60,339 nt of DNA from Elusimicrobiota bacterium (lineage in GTDB: Bacteria; Elusimicrobiota; Elusimicrobia; Elusimicrobiales; UBA9959). The position numbers and the translations under genes are program-made. Below are positions 18,596 through 28,099 of this stretch, piece by piece. Within the stretch, counting starts at the first letter, position 1. Each line of letters begins with the position of its first letter. Below the pieces are notes generated by a model. The model made no database searches. It was not told the DNA's origin and worked only from the letters and a program-made list of their open reading frames with translations. The stretch lies in NCBI GenBank assembly GCA_016209085.1, contig JACQWV010000017.1, positions 1 to 60,339 on the forward strand, read 5' to 3'.

Positions 18596-20931
18596 GCGAA
18601 GGAATCCGGAACGGCCTGTTTCTTCTGATAAACTGCTTTCTGGCGTTCTGGATTTCTACGAGCATTTCTTTCAGGGGGAATTTTCTGGAAACTTCTCCTG
18701 GAAAATGGTTCATTCTTATTTTCGGGTGGGGGGGACTGTGGCTTTTATTCCCTCAGTTGAGGTCACTGGGCGCTCAATCCGCCAATCCCGTCATGGCGAA
18801 ATTCTGGGACCCGTACGGCGGGTTCCTGTGGATTGCAGGAATAATATACGTTTGCCGCTGCGTCAAATCTCTTAAACAGGAGGATTTCCTGCATCTTGCC
18901 ATGGCGTCCGGCGCCCTGGCGGCGTTATACGGAATTCTGCAATATTCTCACGTAGAACTGATATGGCCTAAAATTCTGAATCCTTACGGGAACAGGTCGG
19001 TCTCCACTTTCGGAAACCCGAATTTTATATCCTCCTACATAGTGATTCTCCTGCCCTACACGACGGCTTGCGTCATTTCTTCCGCAACCTTTTCGCAAAA
19101 ATTTTTTTACGGTTTTATTTTTCTCTCCTACGAGGCCATGCTGTTTGCAAGCCTTACCCGCTCCTCATGGCTGGGAGCTTTCTTTTCAATCCTTTTTTTG
19201 TTCTTTTTCAGGGAATACCGGGCGGGCATTATCCAAAACAGGCGTTTCCTGACTTTTTTCGCTTCCCTCGCGCTTTTGCTTGCCGTTTTGTGGCCGGCGC
19301 AAAACCTTAAACCCTTCAGTTTCGGCGTTTTTGACAGAGTTTCAGAAGGAAGATCCAACCTCCATGAACGAGCCTCTCTCTCTCTTGATGTGAAACAAAA
19401 CAAAGTGTATTCTTCTGTGCACCAGAGACTTTTGATATGGAGTTCAGCGTGGCAGATGGGTCTTGAAAATCCCATGTTCGGCAAGGGGTTGGGGGTTTTT
19501 GAGCTTTTTTATCCTTTTTACCAGGGGCCCCTTATCGCCGAATACGAAGCAATGAGGCCTCTCAGAACGCATGCAAACAACGCGCATAACGAAATTCTTG
19601 AGACCTGGGCGCAGACAGGGATACTGGGAACGGGCGTTTATGCATGGTTTTTTGCGGTTCTTTTGACCGCTTTTTACAGATATCGTGCCAATGCCGCTCC
19701 TGAAAAAAAGTTCTGGGCGGTTCCGTTCATCGCCGGAATCGCCGGCATGTTTGCGGACAATATTTTCAATGTCTCTCTTCATTTTGCGGTTCCGGGCTTC
19801 ATGTTCTGGTGGATGATCGGTTCTGCGTCCGTTTTGACGGCAAATAGCCTGTCGCCGGCCGTGAAGTTCTATCAGTGGACCCGGAAAAAACTCAATCTTG
19901 CGCTTGCCTGCGCTCTCGTTATTTTATCACTCGCGGGAATATACTACTGGCGGAACCAGTTCATGAGAGAAATATATTATTTCAGGGGATTTAAATTCAT
20001 GAGAAAAAACGAGTTTGCTTCGGCCGCCAGAGAGCTTCACAGAGCCTGGCAATATCATTCAAGGGAAGTCAACAACAATTATGAACTCGCGAACGCCTAC
20101 GTAAGAACCGGAGATTATACGCAGGCCCGCTGGGGATATATTGAAGCCCTCAAGTCAAACTGCGGCTACGACGAGATATTTTTTAATTTAGCCATAGTCA
20201 ATAAAAAACTTGAAGATTTTGAAAACGCTCTCAAGAATCTCAGGGTTTCTCTGGCGATAAATCCCCTGAATTCTTCGGCTTATGCCGCCATAACCGAGAT
20301 TTTTCTGAAGGATCCCGCAAAACATAGCCGGGAGGGATCGGAATTGCTGGAAAAAGCCTCAAAAATACTTCCTGACGACCCCAATATAACCGGCGCTCTC
20401 GCTTATTTCTATTCTCTGGACGGGAATCATTCGGCAGCCGCGAAGGTTTACGGCGAGGCCGTTAAAAAAGATCCTTCCAACCAGGCTCTTCTGGCGCATC
20501 TTCAGGCCGCTACGGCGAAAGCCGCCTCCGGAGACGGTTATCTGGCCTGGGTCAGGGATTTCAAACGGCTTGAGGAAGGCGTGAATAAAGGAGACTTTTC
20601 AAAACAGAACCTTAACCTTGCGGATAATCTGCTTAAAACTTCCCCCGACAATCCGAACGTTCTGTTTCTGAAATCAAAGATTCTTTACAGGGACGGCAAT
20701 CTGCCGGCTGCCAGGCAATGTTTGTTGAAATTGCTGGAAATACGGCCGGATGACAATACGGCCAGATACGGACTGGCAGTGATTCTTGAAAAAGAAGGAA
20801 ACTATAAAGAGGCGGAAAAGGAATTTAAAATTATTCTTGGCTCTGATCCTATCAACGCGGGAGCGGCTGAACATCTGAAAATACTCAAGAGCAAAACAAC
20901 AGTAACAGAAGGTGATAAGATGATAAGATGA
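18589..20931 (+). CDS. O-antigen ligase/polymerase (Wzy_C-like) membrane protein with C-terminal TPR domain
   Basis: Multiple TM helices, RTHANNAHNEILETWAQTGILG motif typical of Wzy/WaaL-like ligases, then TPRs (ANAYVRTGDYTQARWGYIEALKSN, LAIVNKKLEDFENALKNLRVSLAINP). Confidence 0.85.
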   Translation: MLSEGIRNGLFLLINCFLAFWISTSISFRGNFLETSPGKWFILIFGWGGLWLLFPQLRSLGAQSANPVMAKFWDPYGGFLWIAGIIYVCRCVKSLKQEDFLHLAMASGALAALYGILQYSHVELIWPKILNPYGNRSVSTFGNPNFISSYIVILLPYTTACVISSATFSQKFFYGFIFLSYEAMLFASLTRSSWLGAFFSILFLFFFREYRAGIIQNRRFLTFFASLALLLAVLWPAQNLKPFSFGVFDRVSEGRSNLHERASLSLDVKQNKVYSSVHQRLLIWSSAWQMGLENPMFGKGLGVFELFYPFYQGPLIAEYEAMRPLRTHANNAHNEILETWAQTGILGTGVYAWFFAVLLTAFYRYRANAAPEKKFWAVPFIAGIAGMFADNIFNVSLHFAVPGFMFWWMIGSASVLTANSLSPAVKFYQWTRKKLNLALACALVILSLAGIYYWRNQFMREIYYFRGFKFMRKNEFASAARELHRAWQYHSREVNNNYELANAYVRTGDYTQARWGYIEALKSNCGYDEIFFNLAIVNKKLEDFENALKNLRVSLAINPLNSSAYAAITEIFLKDPAKHSREGSELLEKASKILPDDPNITGALAYFYSLDGNHSAAAKVYGEAVKKDPSNQALLAHLQAATAKAASGDGYLAWVRDFKRLEEGVNKGDFSKQNLNLADNLLKTSPDNPNVLFLKSKILYRDGNLPAARQCLLKLLEIRPDDNTARYGLAVILEKEGNYKEAEKEFKIILGSDPINAGAAEHLKILKSKTTVTEGDKMIR

Positions 20932-20935
20932 TAAG
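20912..20935 (+). repeat. Period-8 array (gtgataag atgataag atgataag)
   Basis: Encodes the C-terminus EGDKMIR* of the upstream ORF. Confidence 0.75.
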
Positions 20936-21004
20936 TAAGACAAAGGCAGGAAACAGCAAAAATTTAAAAAATTGCAGTTGAAGTAACGGCGGCATAATGT
21001 ACCA

Positions 21005-21021
21005 GCAGAGCGAAGCTCTGC
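21005..21021. repeat. REP-like palindrome gcagagcgaagctctgc
   Basis: Identical 17-mer also at 44032-44048. Confidence 0.8.
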
Positions 21022-21082
21022 GTAAGGGACATATTTGCGTAACAATGTTGTAATATTTAAGAAAATCTAAAAATGTTAAATA

Positions 21083-21166
21083 AAGTTTGAGAGTTTAGAG
21101 TTGGGAAATTTCTAAGAAATTACCTTAAGAACTTCTATAACTCTTGAACTCTAAAACTCTATAACT
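21083..21166. repeat. Inverted phased array (left aagtttgagagtttagagttgg; right ctataact cttgaact ctaaaact ctataact)
   Basis: Period-8 right arm, complementary to left arm. Confidence 0.75.
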
Positions 21167-21187
21167 TTTTAATTTTGGAGCCATAAA

Positions 21188-22987
21188 ATGAAAATAATTT
21201 TTGCGAAAAAAAGTTCCCTGTTCATTTTTTTATGGTTTATACTGATGTTTTTTTACGGGGATATCATCAGCAGCCAGACCGGTTCGCGCGGGGGACCCCG
21301 CTTGAGCCGTTCCATGGAGCAGGCCATACAGCTTTATAATGAGGGGGAGGATAATGACGCCATGAACAGGTTCATGGATATCCTGGTAAAAGGCAGTCCT
21401 GCTGAAAAAGCCCTTGCAAACGAATATATCAATAAAATAACGCTCAGAATGAACACGGGTCTGATTCCGGTAAAAGACGCGGCTGATGCTGTTCCTATTC
21501 AGGCAGTCAAACAGGAAACAAGAAAATCCGGCGCCGATATCTATGAAGAGGCGGCAAAGCCGCAGTATGAGCCGGAAACCAGAGACAAAAAAGAACTGGC
21601 GGCGGAGAAAATTACGGCCGGCATTAAAGAAATCCGGAGAAATCTTCTTCTGGAACTGCAAAAATACAACGGGATAAAAATCTTCGTGCCGACCGGAGAG
21701 GATATGCCGAACGCGGTTTCCATTAATTCTGATTATATTTTCGCAATAGAGCCCGGAAAAGAGACCGTTTTCAGGACCGGAGCCGGAAAAATGCTTTCCG
21801 GCCTGAGCGGACTGATTTTCACTCTCGGGAATGCAAGCTGTCTGATAATTCCGGAAGGTTCCGTAGGAGGAGACATAAAAATAGCGGACATCAGGAGGGC
21901 CATAGCCCTCAGTTCGTATCTTACGGGCAGAGGCATCTCTAATGCAAGAATAGACGTTCATCTCATGGGTTCCGACTTGAGACTTCCCAAAGAATTGACG
22001 GTGGTCGGCGGAATCATACTGCTTTTTGACTATAAAAAGGAATTGAGGCTTACTCAAACCGAGGATACCCGCGCAAAAGGGCCTAAAGTGTCTCTGGGAG
22101 TATTTCCTACGGCGATATCCGTTTATAACAATGAAGGAGCAATCATTGAATTTTCGGTTTTTGAATCGCCGGATAAAGAGCCTCCGACCTGGAGATTCCA
22201 GATTTTTAATCTCCAGCCGGATAATACCCTGCTTCTCATTCAGGAAATCAACGGCAACGGGCATCAGTATCACCAGAGCTTCTGGAACGGAAGAAAAGAT
22301 TTTTTCGGGGCGGCTTATGAAAACGGGAAGTACCTGTTTTCCATTACCGCTTCGGATGTCAGAGGCAATGAATCTTCAATGAGAAAAATGCTTCTTCTGA
22401 AGTCCCAGTCCGGACAGGAAACAGAGACGTCTTCAAAAGAGAAGGCAGGCGCGCCGAAAAAGAAAGAAATCGGCAAGGTTCTTTCGGGGAAAACGGAAAA
22501 AGAAGCGTCCCCTGCGGAAAAAGGGACGAGAAAGTCCGTAAAACTTGCGCCGTCTAAATCCGGCGCGCTGAAAACAGCGAAAAAAACTCCGGTTTCCAAG
22601 CCGTCCGCTCCTGTTTCCTCAAAACCAGAGCCCACGCAGGATGAAACCGCTCCGGTTTCAGACGCGGACCAGACCGAGTTCAGCGGCCAGGTAATCTATA
22701 AAATATATTTCAGAGACGGTTCCAGCAGCATCACTCCGAACAGCGAGAGAAAACTTTCGCAAGTTGCCGACAATATGAATCTCTATCCCATGGCAAAGGT
22801 CAAGTTGACCGGATACGCGTACTCGGGAGAGCCGAATTCGGAAACGGTGGCGCAGAACAGGGCTAATTTCGTGGCCGGAGTTCTATCAAACAAGTACGGC
22901 ATAACAAAACAGAGGATTGAGATACATACCAGAATTTCGGAAACTCCGAAAAGCATAGTGGAAATTAAAATGCTGGGAAAAGAGTAA
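21188..22987 (+). CDS. Exported protein with FlgD-like Ig segment and C-terminal OmpA-like domain
   Basis: FWNGRKDFFGAAYENGKYLFSITASD (FlgD-Ig-like); YKIYFRDGSSSITPNSERKLSQVADNMNLYPMAKVKLTGYAYSGEPNSETVAQNRANFVAGVLSNKYGI (OmpA-like). Confidence 0.75.
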   Translation: MKIIFAKKSSLFIFLWFILMFFYGDIISSQTGSRGGPRLSRSMEQAIQLYNEGEDNDAMNRFMDILVKGSPAEKALANEYINKITLRMNTGLIPVKDAADAVPIQAVKQETRKSGADIYEEAAKPQYEPETRDKKELAAEKITAGIKEIRRNLLLELQKYNGIKIFVPTGEDMPNAVSINSDYIFAIEPGKETVFRTGAGKMLSGLSGLIFTLGNASCLIIPEGSVGGDIKIADIRRAIALSSYLTGRGISNARIDVHLMGSDLRLPKELTVVGGIILLFDYKKELRLTQTEDTRAKGPKVSLGVFPTAISVYNNEGAIIEFSVFESPDKEPPTWRFQIFNLQPDNTLLLIQEINGNGHQYHQSFWNGRKDFFGAAYENGKYLFSITASDVRGNESSMRKMLLLKSQSGQETETSSKEKAGAPKKKEIGKVLSGKTEKEASPAEKGTRKSVKLAPSKSGALKTAKKTPVSKPSAPVSSKPEPTQDETAPVSDADQTEFSGQVIYKIYFRDGSSSITPNSERKLSQVADNMNLYPMAKVKLTGYAYSGEPNSETVAQNRANFVAGVLSNKYGITKQRIEIHTRISETPKSIVEIKMLGKE

Positions 22988-22991
22988 ACGG

Positions 22992-23056
22992 CAGTAACCA
23001 GTGGCCAGTAACCAAGTAACCAGTAACGGCAACTGCAAACGGCAGTAACCGGTAAC
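22992..23056. repeat. Period-7 array, cagtaac word
   Basis: cagtaac cagtggc cagtaac caagtaac cagtaac ... cagtaac cggtaac. Confidence 0.9.
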
Positions 23057-23060
23057 GAGT

Positions 23061-24647
23061 ATGGAGATATTTAAAAAACAGAAAGGGACTGAAAATTTCC
23101 TCGGGGTGTACATAGGCCCCAAAGAAATCTGCTTTTCGCAGGTAAAAGTGACGGATTCCCTGAAAATAGAGGTGGAACACCTCGTCAGAGTCCCTACCGG
23201 GTTTGAGGTAAAAGAAAAAATTTTGAGACCGCTTGCTTTAAACAGCGTCTTTTTTAACGAAAAAGCGGCATGGGTGACGCCCCTGAAACAGGCTGTCAAG
23301 AAAATCGGCTGGAACACGAATAAAGCGATAATCACGCTTTCTTCGCAGTTCAGCATATTGAGATATTTTGTAATGCCGCACATTGACAGGCGCTTCTGGA
23401 GCAAATCAATCCCGCTTGAATCAAAAAAATACATTCCGGTGTCTTTTGAGGAAGTCATTTACGATTTCATAGTTTACCCTGTTTCCCCCGCTTTAGCGGG
23501 GCAGAAAGGAGGGGAATCCGGCAGGAAGCTGGGCGTTTTATTCGGTCTGACCCAGAGAAAAACGGTTGAATTCCTGACAAATCTTTTCAAAGAAATGAAT
23601 CTTGAAATATCCGCAATAGAAATAAACGCCTGTTCTTTTGAGAGGATTATCGGTTTCCTGAACGCAAAGAATCACGCGGGCAAAGGATATATCCATTTTT
23701 ACGGAAATGCAAATTACATGCTTTTTTCAAGCGAAGGATATCCGGTGTTGTTCAGGGAAACCGAACAGGACTCTTCGTCAACCATGTCTGAGCGAAGAAG
23801 GCTTGACATCAAAGGGTCGGTGCAGTTTATAGACAGGTACGTGGGCGGACGCTCATACAACCAGATTATCATCAGCGGAGACAATCTGGAAGTCTGGCAG
23901 CAACTGGCGGCCCAGGAATCCCAGATGGAAGTCTCCACATGGGACCCTGCCAAGCTTCTGAATTTAAAAACTCATGAACCATACCAGTTTTTCTCCATAG
24001 GAGCGGCTGCAAGGGGACGGATAAGGGATAATTTAATTCTTGATATCTCAGGCGCTACCAGGAGCAAAATTCTTGAAAAACAGGTTCAGTCTTACGTGTG
24101 GGGTTTTGCATTTCTTGTAAGCGGATTTCTTCTCTTCCTCACTCTTCTGGCGCAGACAAAACTGATTATGCTCAACAGCAGGATATCAAAGATTTCCAGG
24201 GCCGTGCCGAATATATCCGAATTCCAGGGGCAGAGCCCGGACGCTCTGAAAAGTAAAATAGAAAAAATGCAGTCCAACGTGCAGACCATATACAAACTGC
24301 TGTCCGACGTGGAATTTCTTGCGCCCAAACTGCAGGCCATTGCGGATGCCATACCGTCTGATTTTTGGCTTATAGGAATGTCTTACGCCAATCCGTTCTC
24401 CGCTTCAGACTTCGGCGCCGCAAAGGAACTTCGCCTGACAGGCGAGACATATCTCCAGGGGGACGTTAAACTGGCTGAAATCGGAAATTTCACAAAAGCC
24501 GTCAAGACGTCCAGGGAATTCAGGACTTTCGCGGAGAAGGGAAGCATTGAATATGATTTGATGGGCAAGGGAGTTCTTGACGAACTTGACCAGGAGGCTC
24601 AAAAAAGTTCGGGGTTTACTATAACCTGCAGTCTGAAGAAGAAGTAA
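23061..24647 (+). CDS. pilM: PilM-like ATPase fused to a PilN/GspL-like membrane segment
   Basis: FLGVYIGPKEICFSQVKV start; actin-like fold motifs; TM segment YVWGFAFLVSGFLLFLTLLAQ followed by a coiled/PilN-like periplasmic part; position upstream of PilO, PilP and secretin. Confidence 0.7.
   Translation: MEIFKKQKGTENFLGVYIGPKEICFSQVKVTDSLKIEVEHLVRVPTGFEVKEKILRPLALNSVFFNEKAAWVTPLKQAVKKIGWNTNKAIITLSSQFSILRYFVMPHIDRRFWSKSIPLESKKYIPVSFEEVIYDFIVYPVSPALAGQKGGESGRKLGVLFGLTQRKTVEFLTNLFKEMNLEISAIEINACSFERIIGFLNAKNHAGKGYIHFYGNANYMLFSSEGYPVLFRETEQDSSSTMSERRRLDIKGSVQFIDRYVGGRSYNQIIISGDNLEVWQQLAAQESQMEVSTWDPAKLLNLKTHEPYQFFSIGAAARGRIRDNLILDISGATRSKILEKQVQSYVWGFAFLVSGFLLFLTLLAQTKLIMLNSRISKISRAVPNISEFQGQSPDALKSKIEKMQSNVQTIYKLLSDVEFLAPKLQAIADAIPSDFWLIGMSYANPFSASDFGAAKELRLTGETYLQGDVKLAEIGNFTKAVKTSREFRTFAEKGSIEYDLMGKGVLDELDQEAQKSSGFTITCSLKKK
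23485..23515. repeat. Palindrome inside pilM (ccccgctttagcgggg...ggagggg)
   Basis: In-frame; encodes SPALAGQKGG. Confidence 0.6.
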
Positions 24648-24683
24648 TAAAGAGAGATTATAAGGTGACAAGATGATAAGTAG

Positions 24684-25331
24684 TTGAAAATCATGGAAGC
24701 CTTGTTTAATAAGATAAATGGTATATTAAAAGACGCGGTTGAAAATATCCGCATTATTTATTTTGAAAAAGGCGCGGGTCCCTTCAAAAAGCCTTTAATG
24801 TTCGCGGTTTCAGCCGTTCTTATCCTTTATTTGGCGCTTTATTCTCCGCTATCTTCAAAGGTCGCAAGAAAAAAATCCGAGGTTTACAATCTTGAAGCCA
24901 TAGCGGCGCATTATAATGATTACGAAAATGTCAGGACGAGGTTCATGGATTATCAAAAAAGGCTTCCCTCAATAAAAGACAAAGACGAATGGCTGAGCTA
25001 CATTCTCACTTCCCTGGCGCGCAAACACGGGATAGTCTTTGAAACTTTTTCCAGCCAGACTGAAGTCGAAATGGATAATCTGCTGATAGTCTCAAGAGAA
25101 GCAACCATGACGACTTCCTATTCCAAGTTAGGCAAATGGCTCAGTGAAATGGAAAATTCCAAGATTTTTATAAAAGTTACCGAGTTTAATCTTAAGAAAG
25201 ACGAGAATTTAATAGGAGCCGTAAAAGTCAGTCTTACTGTTTCCACCATATTCATGAAATACGCGGCTCAGGCCGGTTCCGCCGCCGGGGTTCCGGGTCC
25301 GGCAGACTCCGGCATGCCGGCTAATCCATAG
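24684..25331 (+). CDS. PilO-like pilus assembly protein
   Basis: Single TM then coiled periplasmic domain (PLSSKVARKKSEVYNLEAIAAHYNDYENVRTRFMDYQKRLPS); position in the pil cluster. Confidence 0.6.
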   Translation: MKIMEALFNKINGILKDAVENIRIIYFEKGAGPFKKPLMFAVSAVLILYLALYSPLSSKVARKKSEVYNLEAIAAHYNDYENVRTRFMDYQKRLPSIKDKDEWLSYILTSLARKHGIVFETFSSQTEVEMDNLLIVSREATMTTSYSKLGKWLSEMENSKIFIKVTEFNLKKDENLIGAVKVSLTVSTIFMKYAAQAGSAAGVPGPADSGMPANP

Positions 25332-25354
25332 TTAGCGGAATTGCGCGAAGCGAT

Positions 25355-26161
25355 ATGACGAAAAACCTGACAAGCATTATAGGATGGGCGATTTTGGCCG
25401 CCGTTCTGGCTGTCCCCGCATTTTTATTTTATAATTGGTGGTCAAAAGGCAGGTCGGAGAGGATGATTGATTCTGCGGCCGGCCAGATGCCTGTTGGCAG
25501 CGTATTTTCAAAGAACGAACAGCAGACGACCGCCGCCCCACTGTACGGCGGCGGGCCCGCCGTAGCAACAGATAAATTCGCGTCAGCGGACACGGCACAG
25601 CCGGTTACGCAGAATCCCGGCAAACCCAGTGGTTTGCGACCGACTGAAATAAAACAGAAAATATCAGGCGCGGTTTCAACAACTGCTGCGACAGGTTATT
25701 TGCAAACACAGTCAACGGCTGCGCCGTCCGATACGAGTCACAAGTCACAAGTCGCAGGTCACAAGTCAGAAGCAGACTCTGGCGGACAAGCTGCGTATTC
25801 TGCCGAAACATCTTCGGCTGCAAAATCCGGGCAGGACAGCCAAAATCTTGGTTCATATTTTTTTCCCAAAACCGAGAGGGACCCTACTCTTTCGCCCCAT
25901 GATTATGCGAAATTGAAAGAGGAAGAAGAAAGAAAGATAGAGCTGGAACGCCAAAGAAGACTCATGCAGATGAGGAAGAAAAAACAGGAGAGTCCTGTAA
26001 GCAGGTTGAGTCTTCAGGGAATCGTGGGCAGCGATGTGATTATCAACGGGGAAATGTACCGGTTAGGCGGCGCTGTGGGAGGCGCCAAAATAATTAAGAT
26101 AGGCGCAAACTATGTGGTTCTTGATTACAAGGGAAAATCTTTTAAATTGTTTTTGCAATAA
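25355..26161 (+). CDS. PilP/GspC-like protein with long low-complexity linker
   Basis: N-terminal TM, linker, C-terminal LSLQGIVGSDVIINGEMYRLGGAVGGAKIIKIGANYVVLDYKGKSFKLFLQ; directly upstream of secretin. Confidence 0.6.
   Translation: MTKNLTSIIGWAILAAVLAVPAFLFYNWWSKGRSERMIDSAAGQMPVGSVFSKNEQQTTAAPLYGGGPAVATDKFASADTAQPVTQNPGKPSGLRPTEIKQKISGAVSTTAATGYLQTQSTAAPSDTSHKSQVAGHKSEADSGGQAAYSAETSSAAKSGQDSQNLGSYFFPKTERDPTLSPHDYAKLKEEEERKIELERQRRLMQMRKKKQESPVSRLSLQGIVGSDVIINGEMYRLGGAVGGAKIIKIGANYVVLDYKGKSFKLFLQ
25736..25777. repeat. Period-7 array inside pilP-like ORF (agtcaca agtcaca agtcgca ggtcaca agtcaga agcagac)
   Basis: Direct reading; encodes SHKSQVAGHKSEAD. Confidence 0.9.
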
Positions 26162-26170
26162 ACTATAATA

Positions 26171-26220
26171 GGCGAATAGGCGAAAAGGTGAAAAGGCGAA
26201 TAGGCGAAAAGGCGAGTAGG
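26171..26220. repeat. Period-8 array (ggcgaata ggcgaaaa ggtgaaaa ggcgaata ggcgaaaa ggcgagta gg)
   Basis: Direct reading; between pilP-like gene and secretin. Confidence 0.95.
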
Positions 26221-26227
26221 AGGCAAT

Positions 26228-27940
26228 ATGAAAAAATTAAGAATTCTGATTGTTTCAATATTTATGTTCCAGCAGGCCGTTGCTCCGGTTGTTTTTGCGC
26301 AGGCCGATAAACAATTTCAGGACGAACTTCAGGGACCTGTTGACGAAGGCGGCCCCATACTGGACGAGCCGGGCCAGGCAGCCGAGCCCGCCGCTCCGGA
26401 AATTCCCAAAGCCCAGCCTCCGGGCACTCCGATACAGTCGGTGCAGATAGGGGGACAGCAAAAAGAAGCCCCACTTTACGAAGAGGCAGAAACAGTTTCT
26501 CCGCTGGACAGAAAAATAGGCCCTATCAGACTCAAGGGAGCTCCTCTTTCCACTTTTCTGGACATAGTCTCTGCCCAGTCAAAAGTAAATTTCATTCTGA
26601 CAGAAGGCATAGAAGCAAAAACAATAACCGTATTCCTGCGAAAGACAACAGTAAGAGAAGCGCTTGAACTTCTTCTCAGAATCAAAGGGCTGACCTACCA
26701 GAGAATCGGCAAAAGCAACACCTATGTGGTGATGAAGAGATCAGCGGACCAGCCCAATCTGATTACCAAAATTTATACTTTGAATTACATCCCGCTGATT
26801 CAGATATCCTCGGTTAAAGAAGAACAAGCGGATATAGTTGCCGGGGATACGGGCAGTTCAATGGGTCCGCAGGGGGGAGGGGCTACAGGAGGAGTTATAG
26901 ATCTGCCTCCGGGAGTCGAGTCTCGGCAGGCGGAACCTGATGATGAGAAAGGCATAGCTCTGCTCAGGGTAATAAGGAGCGTCCAGTCGCGAAAATACGG
27001 GAAATTAGCCCTGGATACAAGGACCAACAGCGTAATAGTTACCGACATTCCCGAGGTCTTTCCGCAAATTGAACAGATCATAGCGGAGCTTGACAAAAAA
27101 GCTCCGCAAATACTGATAGAGGCCCAGATAGTTGAAATCAATACTGACAGGCTCAATGAACTCGGAATAGAATGGGGAGGCTCAAGAGGCGAGATGGCTT
27201 ATTTTGCAGGCCCCGCCCGTCTTACAGATTATGGCGTGAGACCAGGGTTTTTAAGCGGCAACGCATGGAAGTATTTTTATCCAGCGGCTGATAAATTTAT
27301 TCAGGGTCCCAGTGAAGACCAAGCCGGAGGAGAATTAGATCCGATTTTTTCCACAAAAATATCCGGCGAGAGAGGTCTGTATTACGGCATTTTCAGCCTG
27401 GCCCAGCTCCAGGCAATATTCAGGGCATTGATTTCAAAGGGAGAAGGCAGGTACTTAGGCAAACCCAAAGTGGTTGCAATGAATAATAAAACTTCTCTGA
27501 TACAAATTACAAGAGATGCCGCAATCGGAACCGGCAGCGTAGTAGCTTCGGCAGGCGGGAGCGCGGGCACGTCCTCGTCTTCTATTGAGAGAAAAAGAAT
27601 CGGGCTTAAACTCCGGGTTACTCCCCAGGTCAACAAAGAAGGATACGTTACCCTGATGGTCATTCCTTCATATTCCGACATTATTGCTTCGGCTATAAGC
27701 AGTCAGGGGCAGACGATAATGGACCCTGTGTCAAGAGGCGCTTCAACCATGGTGCGTGTCAAAAACGGACAGACAGTCGTGATAGGAGGCATGCTTTCGT
27801 CCACTGAAAGCAAGGCCGTTAAAAAAGTTCCTCTGCTGGGCTACATTCCGATAATAGGCTGGCTTTTCACGAGCGTGACCGCAAAGAGAACGAACACGGA
27901 CCTGGTTATTTTCATAACGCCCACAATTTTGGTAGACTAA
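26228..27940 (+). CDS. Type IV pilus / type II secretion secretin (PilQ/GspD-like)
   Basis: IGPIRLKGAPLSTFLDIVSAQSKVNFIL domain, ILIEAQIVEINTDRLNELGIEWG, C-terminal VRVKNGQTVVIGGMLSSTESKAVKKVPLLGYIPIIGWLF secretin signature. Confidence 0.92.
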   Translation: MKKLRILIVSIFMFQQAVAPVVFAQADKQFQDELQGPVDEGGPILDEPGQAAEPAAPEIPKAQPPGTPIQSVQIGGQQKEAPLYEEAETVSPLDRKIGPIRLKGAPLSTFLDIVSAQSKVNFILTEGIEAKTITVFLRKTTVREALELLLRIKGLTYQRIGKSNTYVVMKRSADQPNLITKIYTLNYIPLIQISSVKEEQADIVAGDTGSSMGPQGGGATGGVIDLPPGVESRQAEPDDEKGIALLRVIRSVQSRKYGKLALDTRTNSVIVTDIPEVFPQIEQIIAELDKKAPQILIEAQIVEINTDRLNELGIEWGGSRGEMAYFAGPARLTDYGVRPGFLSGNAWKYFYPAADKFIQGPSEDQAGGELDPIFSTKISGERGLYYGIFSLAQLQAIFRALISKGEGRYLGKPKVVAMNNKTSLIQITRDAAIGTGSVVASAGGSAGTSSSSIERKRIGLKLRVTPQVNKEGYVTLMVIPSYSDIIASAISSQGQTIMDPVSRGASTMVRVKNGQTVVIGGMLSSTESKAVKKVPLLGYIPIIGWLFTSVTAKRTNTDLVIFITPTILVD

Positions 27941-27948
27941 ATAAAGCA

Positions 27949-28093
27949 GGTTAAGGTTCAGATTGAGGTTAAGAACAGCAGATTAAGGTTGAGAACTACA
28001 AACAAAATGTAGCAGGCGAATTACTATTTGCCATTTTTTGCGGCATAGTAATGCCGCCGCTACAAACTCTTAACCTTAATCTCAATCTGCTGT
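27949..28093. repeat. Inverted hexamer-phased arms (ggttaa/gattga words) with a dual-hairpin REP in the loop
   Basis: aggttaaggttcagattgaggttaag... and ...cttaaccttaatctcaatctgctg; loop holds tgtagcaggcgaattactatttgccattttttgcggcatagtaatgccgccgctaca. Confidence 0.85.
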
Positions 28094-28099
28094 GTATTT

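Noticed and set aside
21230-22273. 347-aa minus-strand ORF opposite the OmpA-like gene
   Set aside because: No domain-like motifs; the plus strand encodes a recognisable OmpA-like protein. Treated as an antisense shadow.
26171-26220. Tandem regular repeats resembling a CRISPR array
   Set aside because: Units are 7-8 nt with no spacer-length unique segments and no cas genes nearby.
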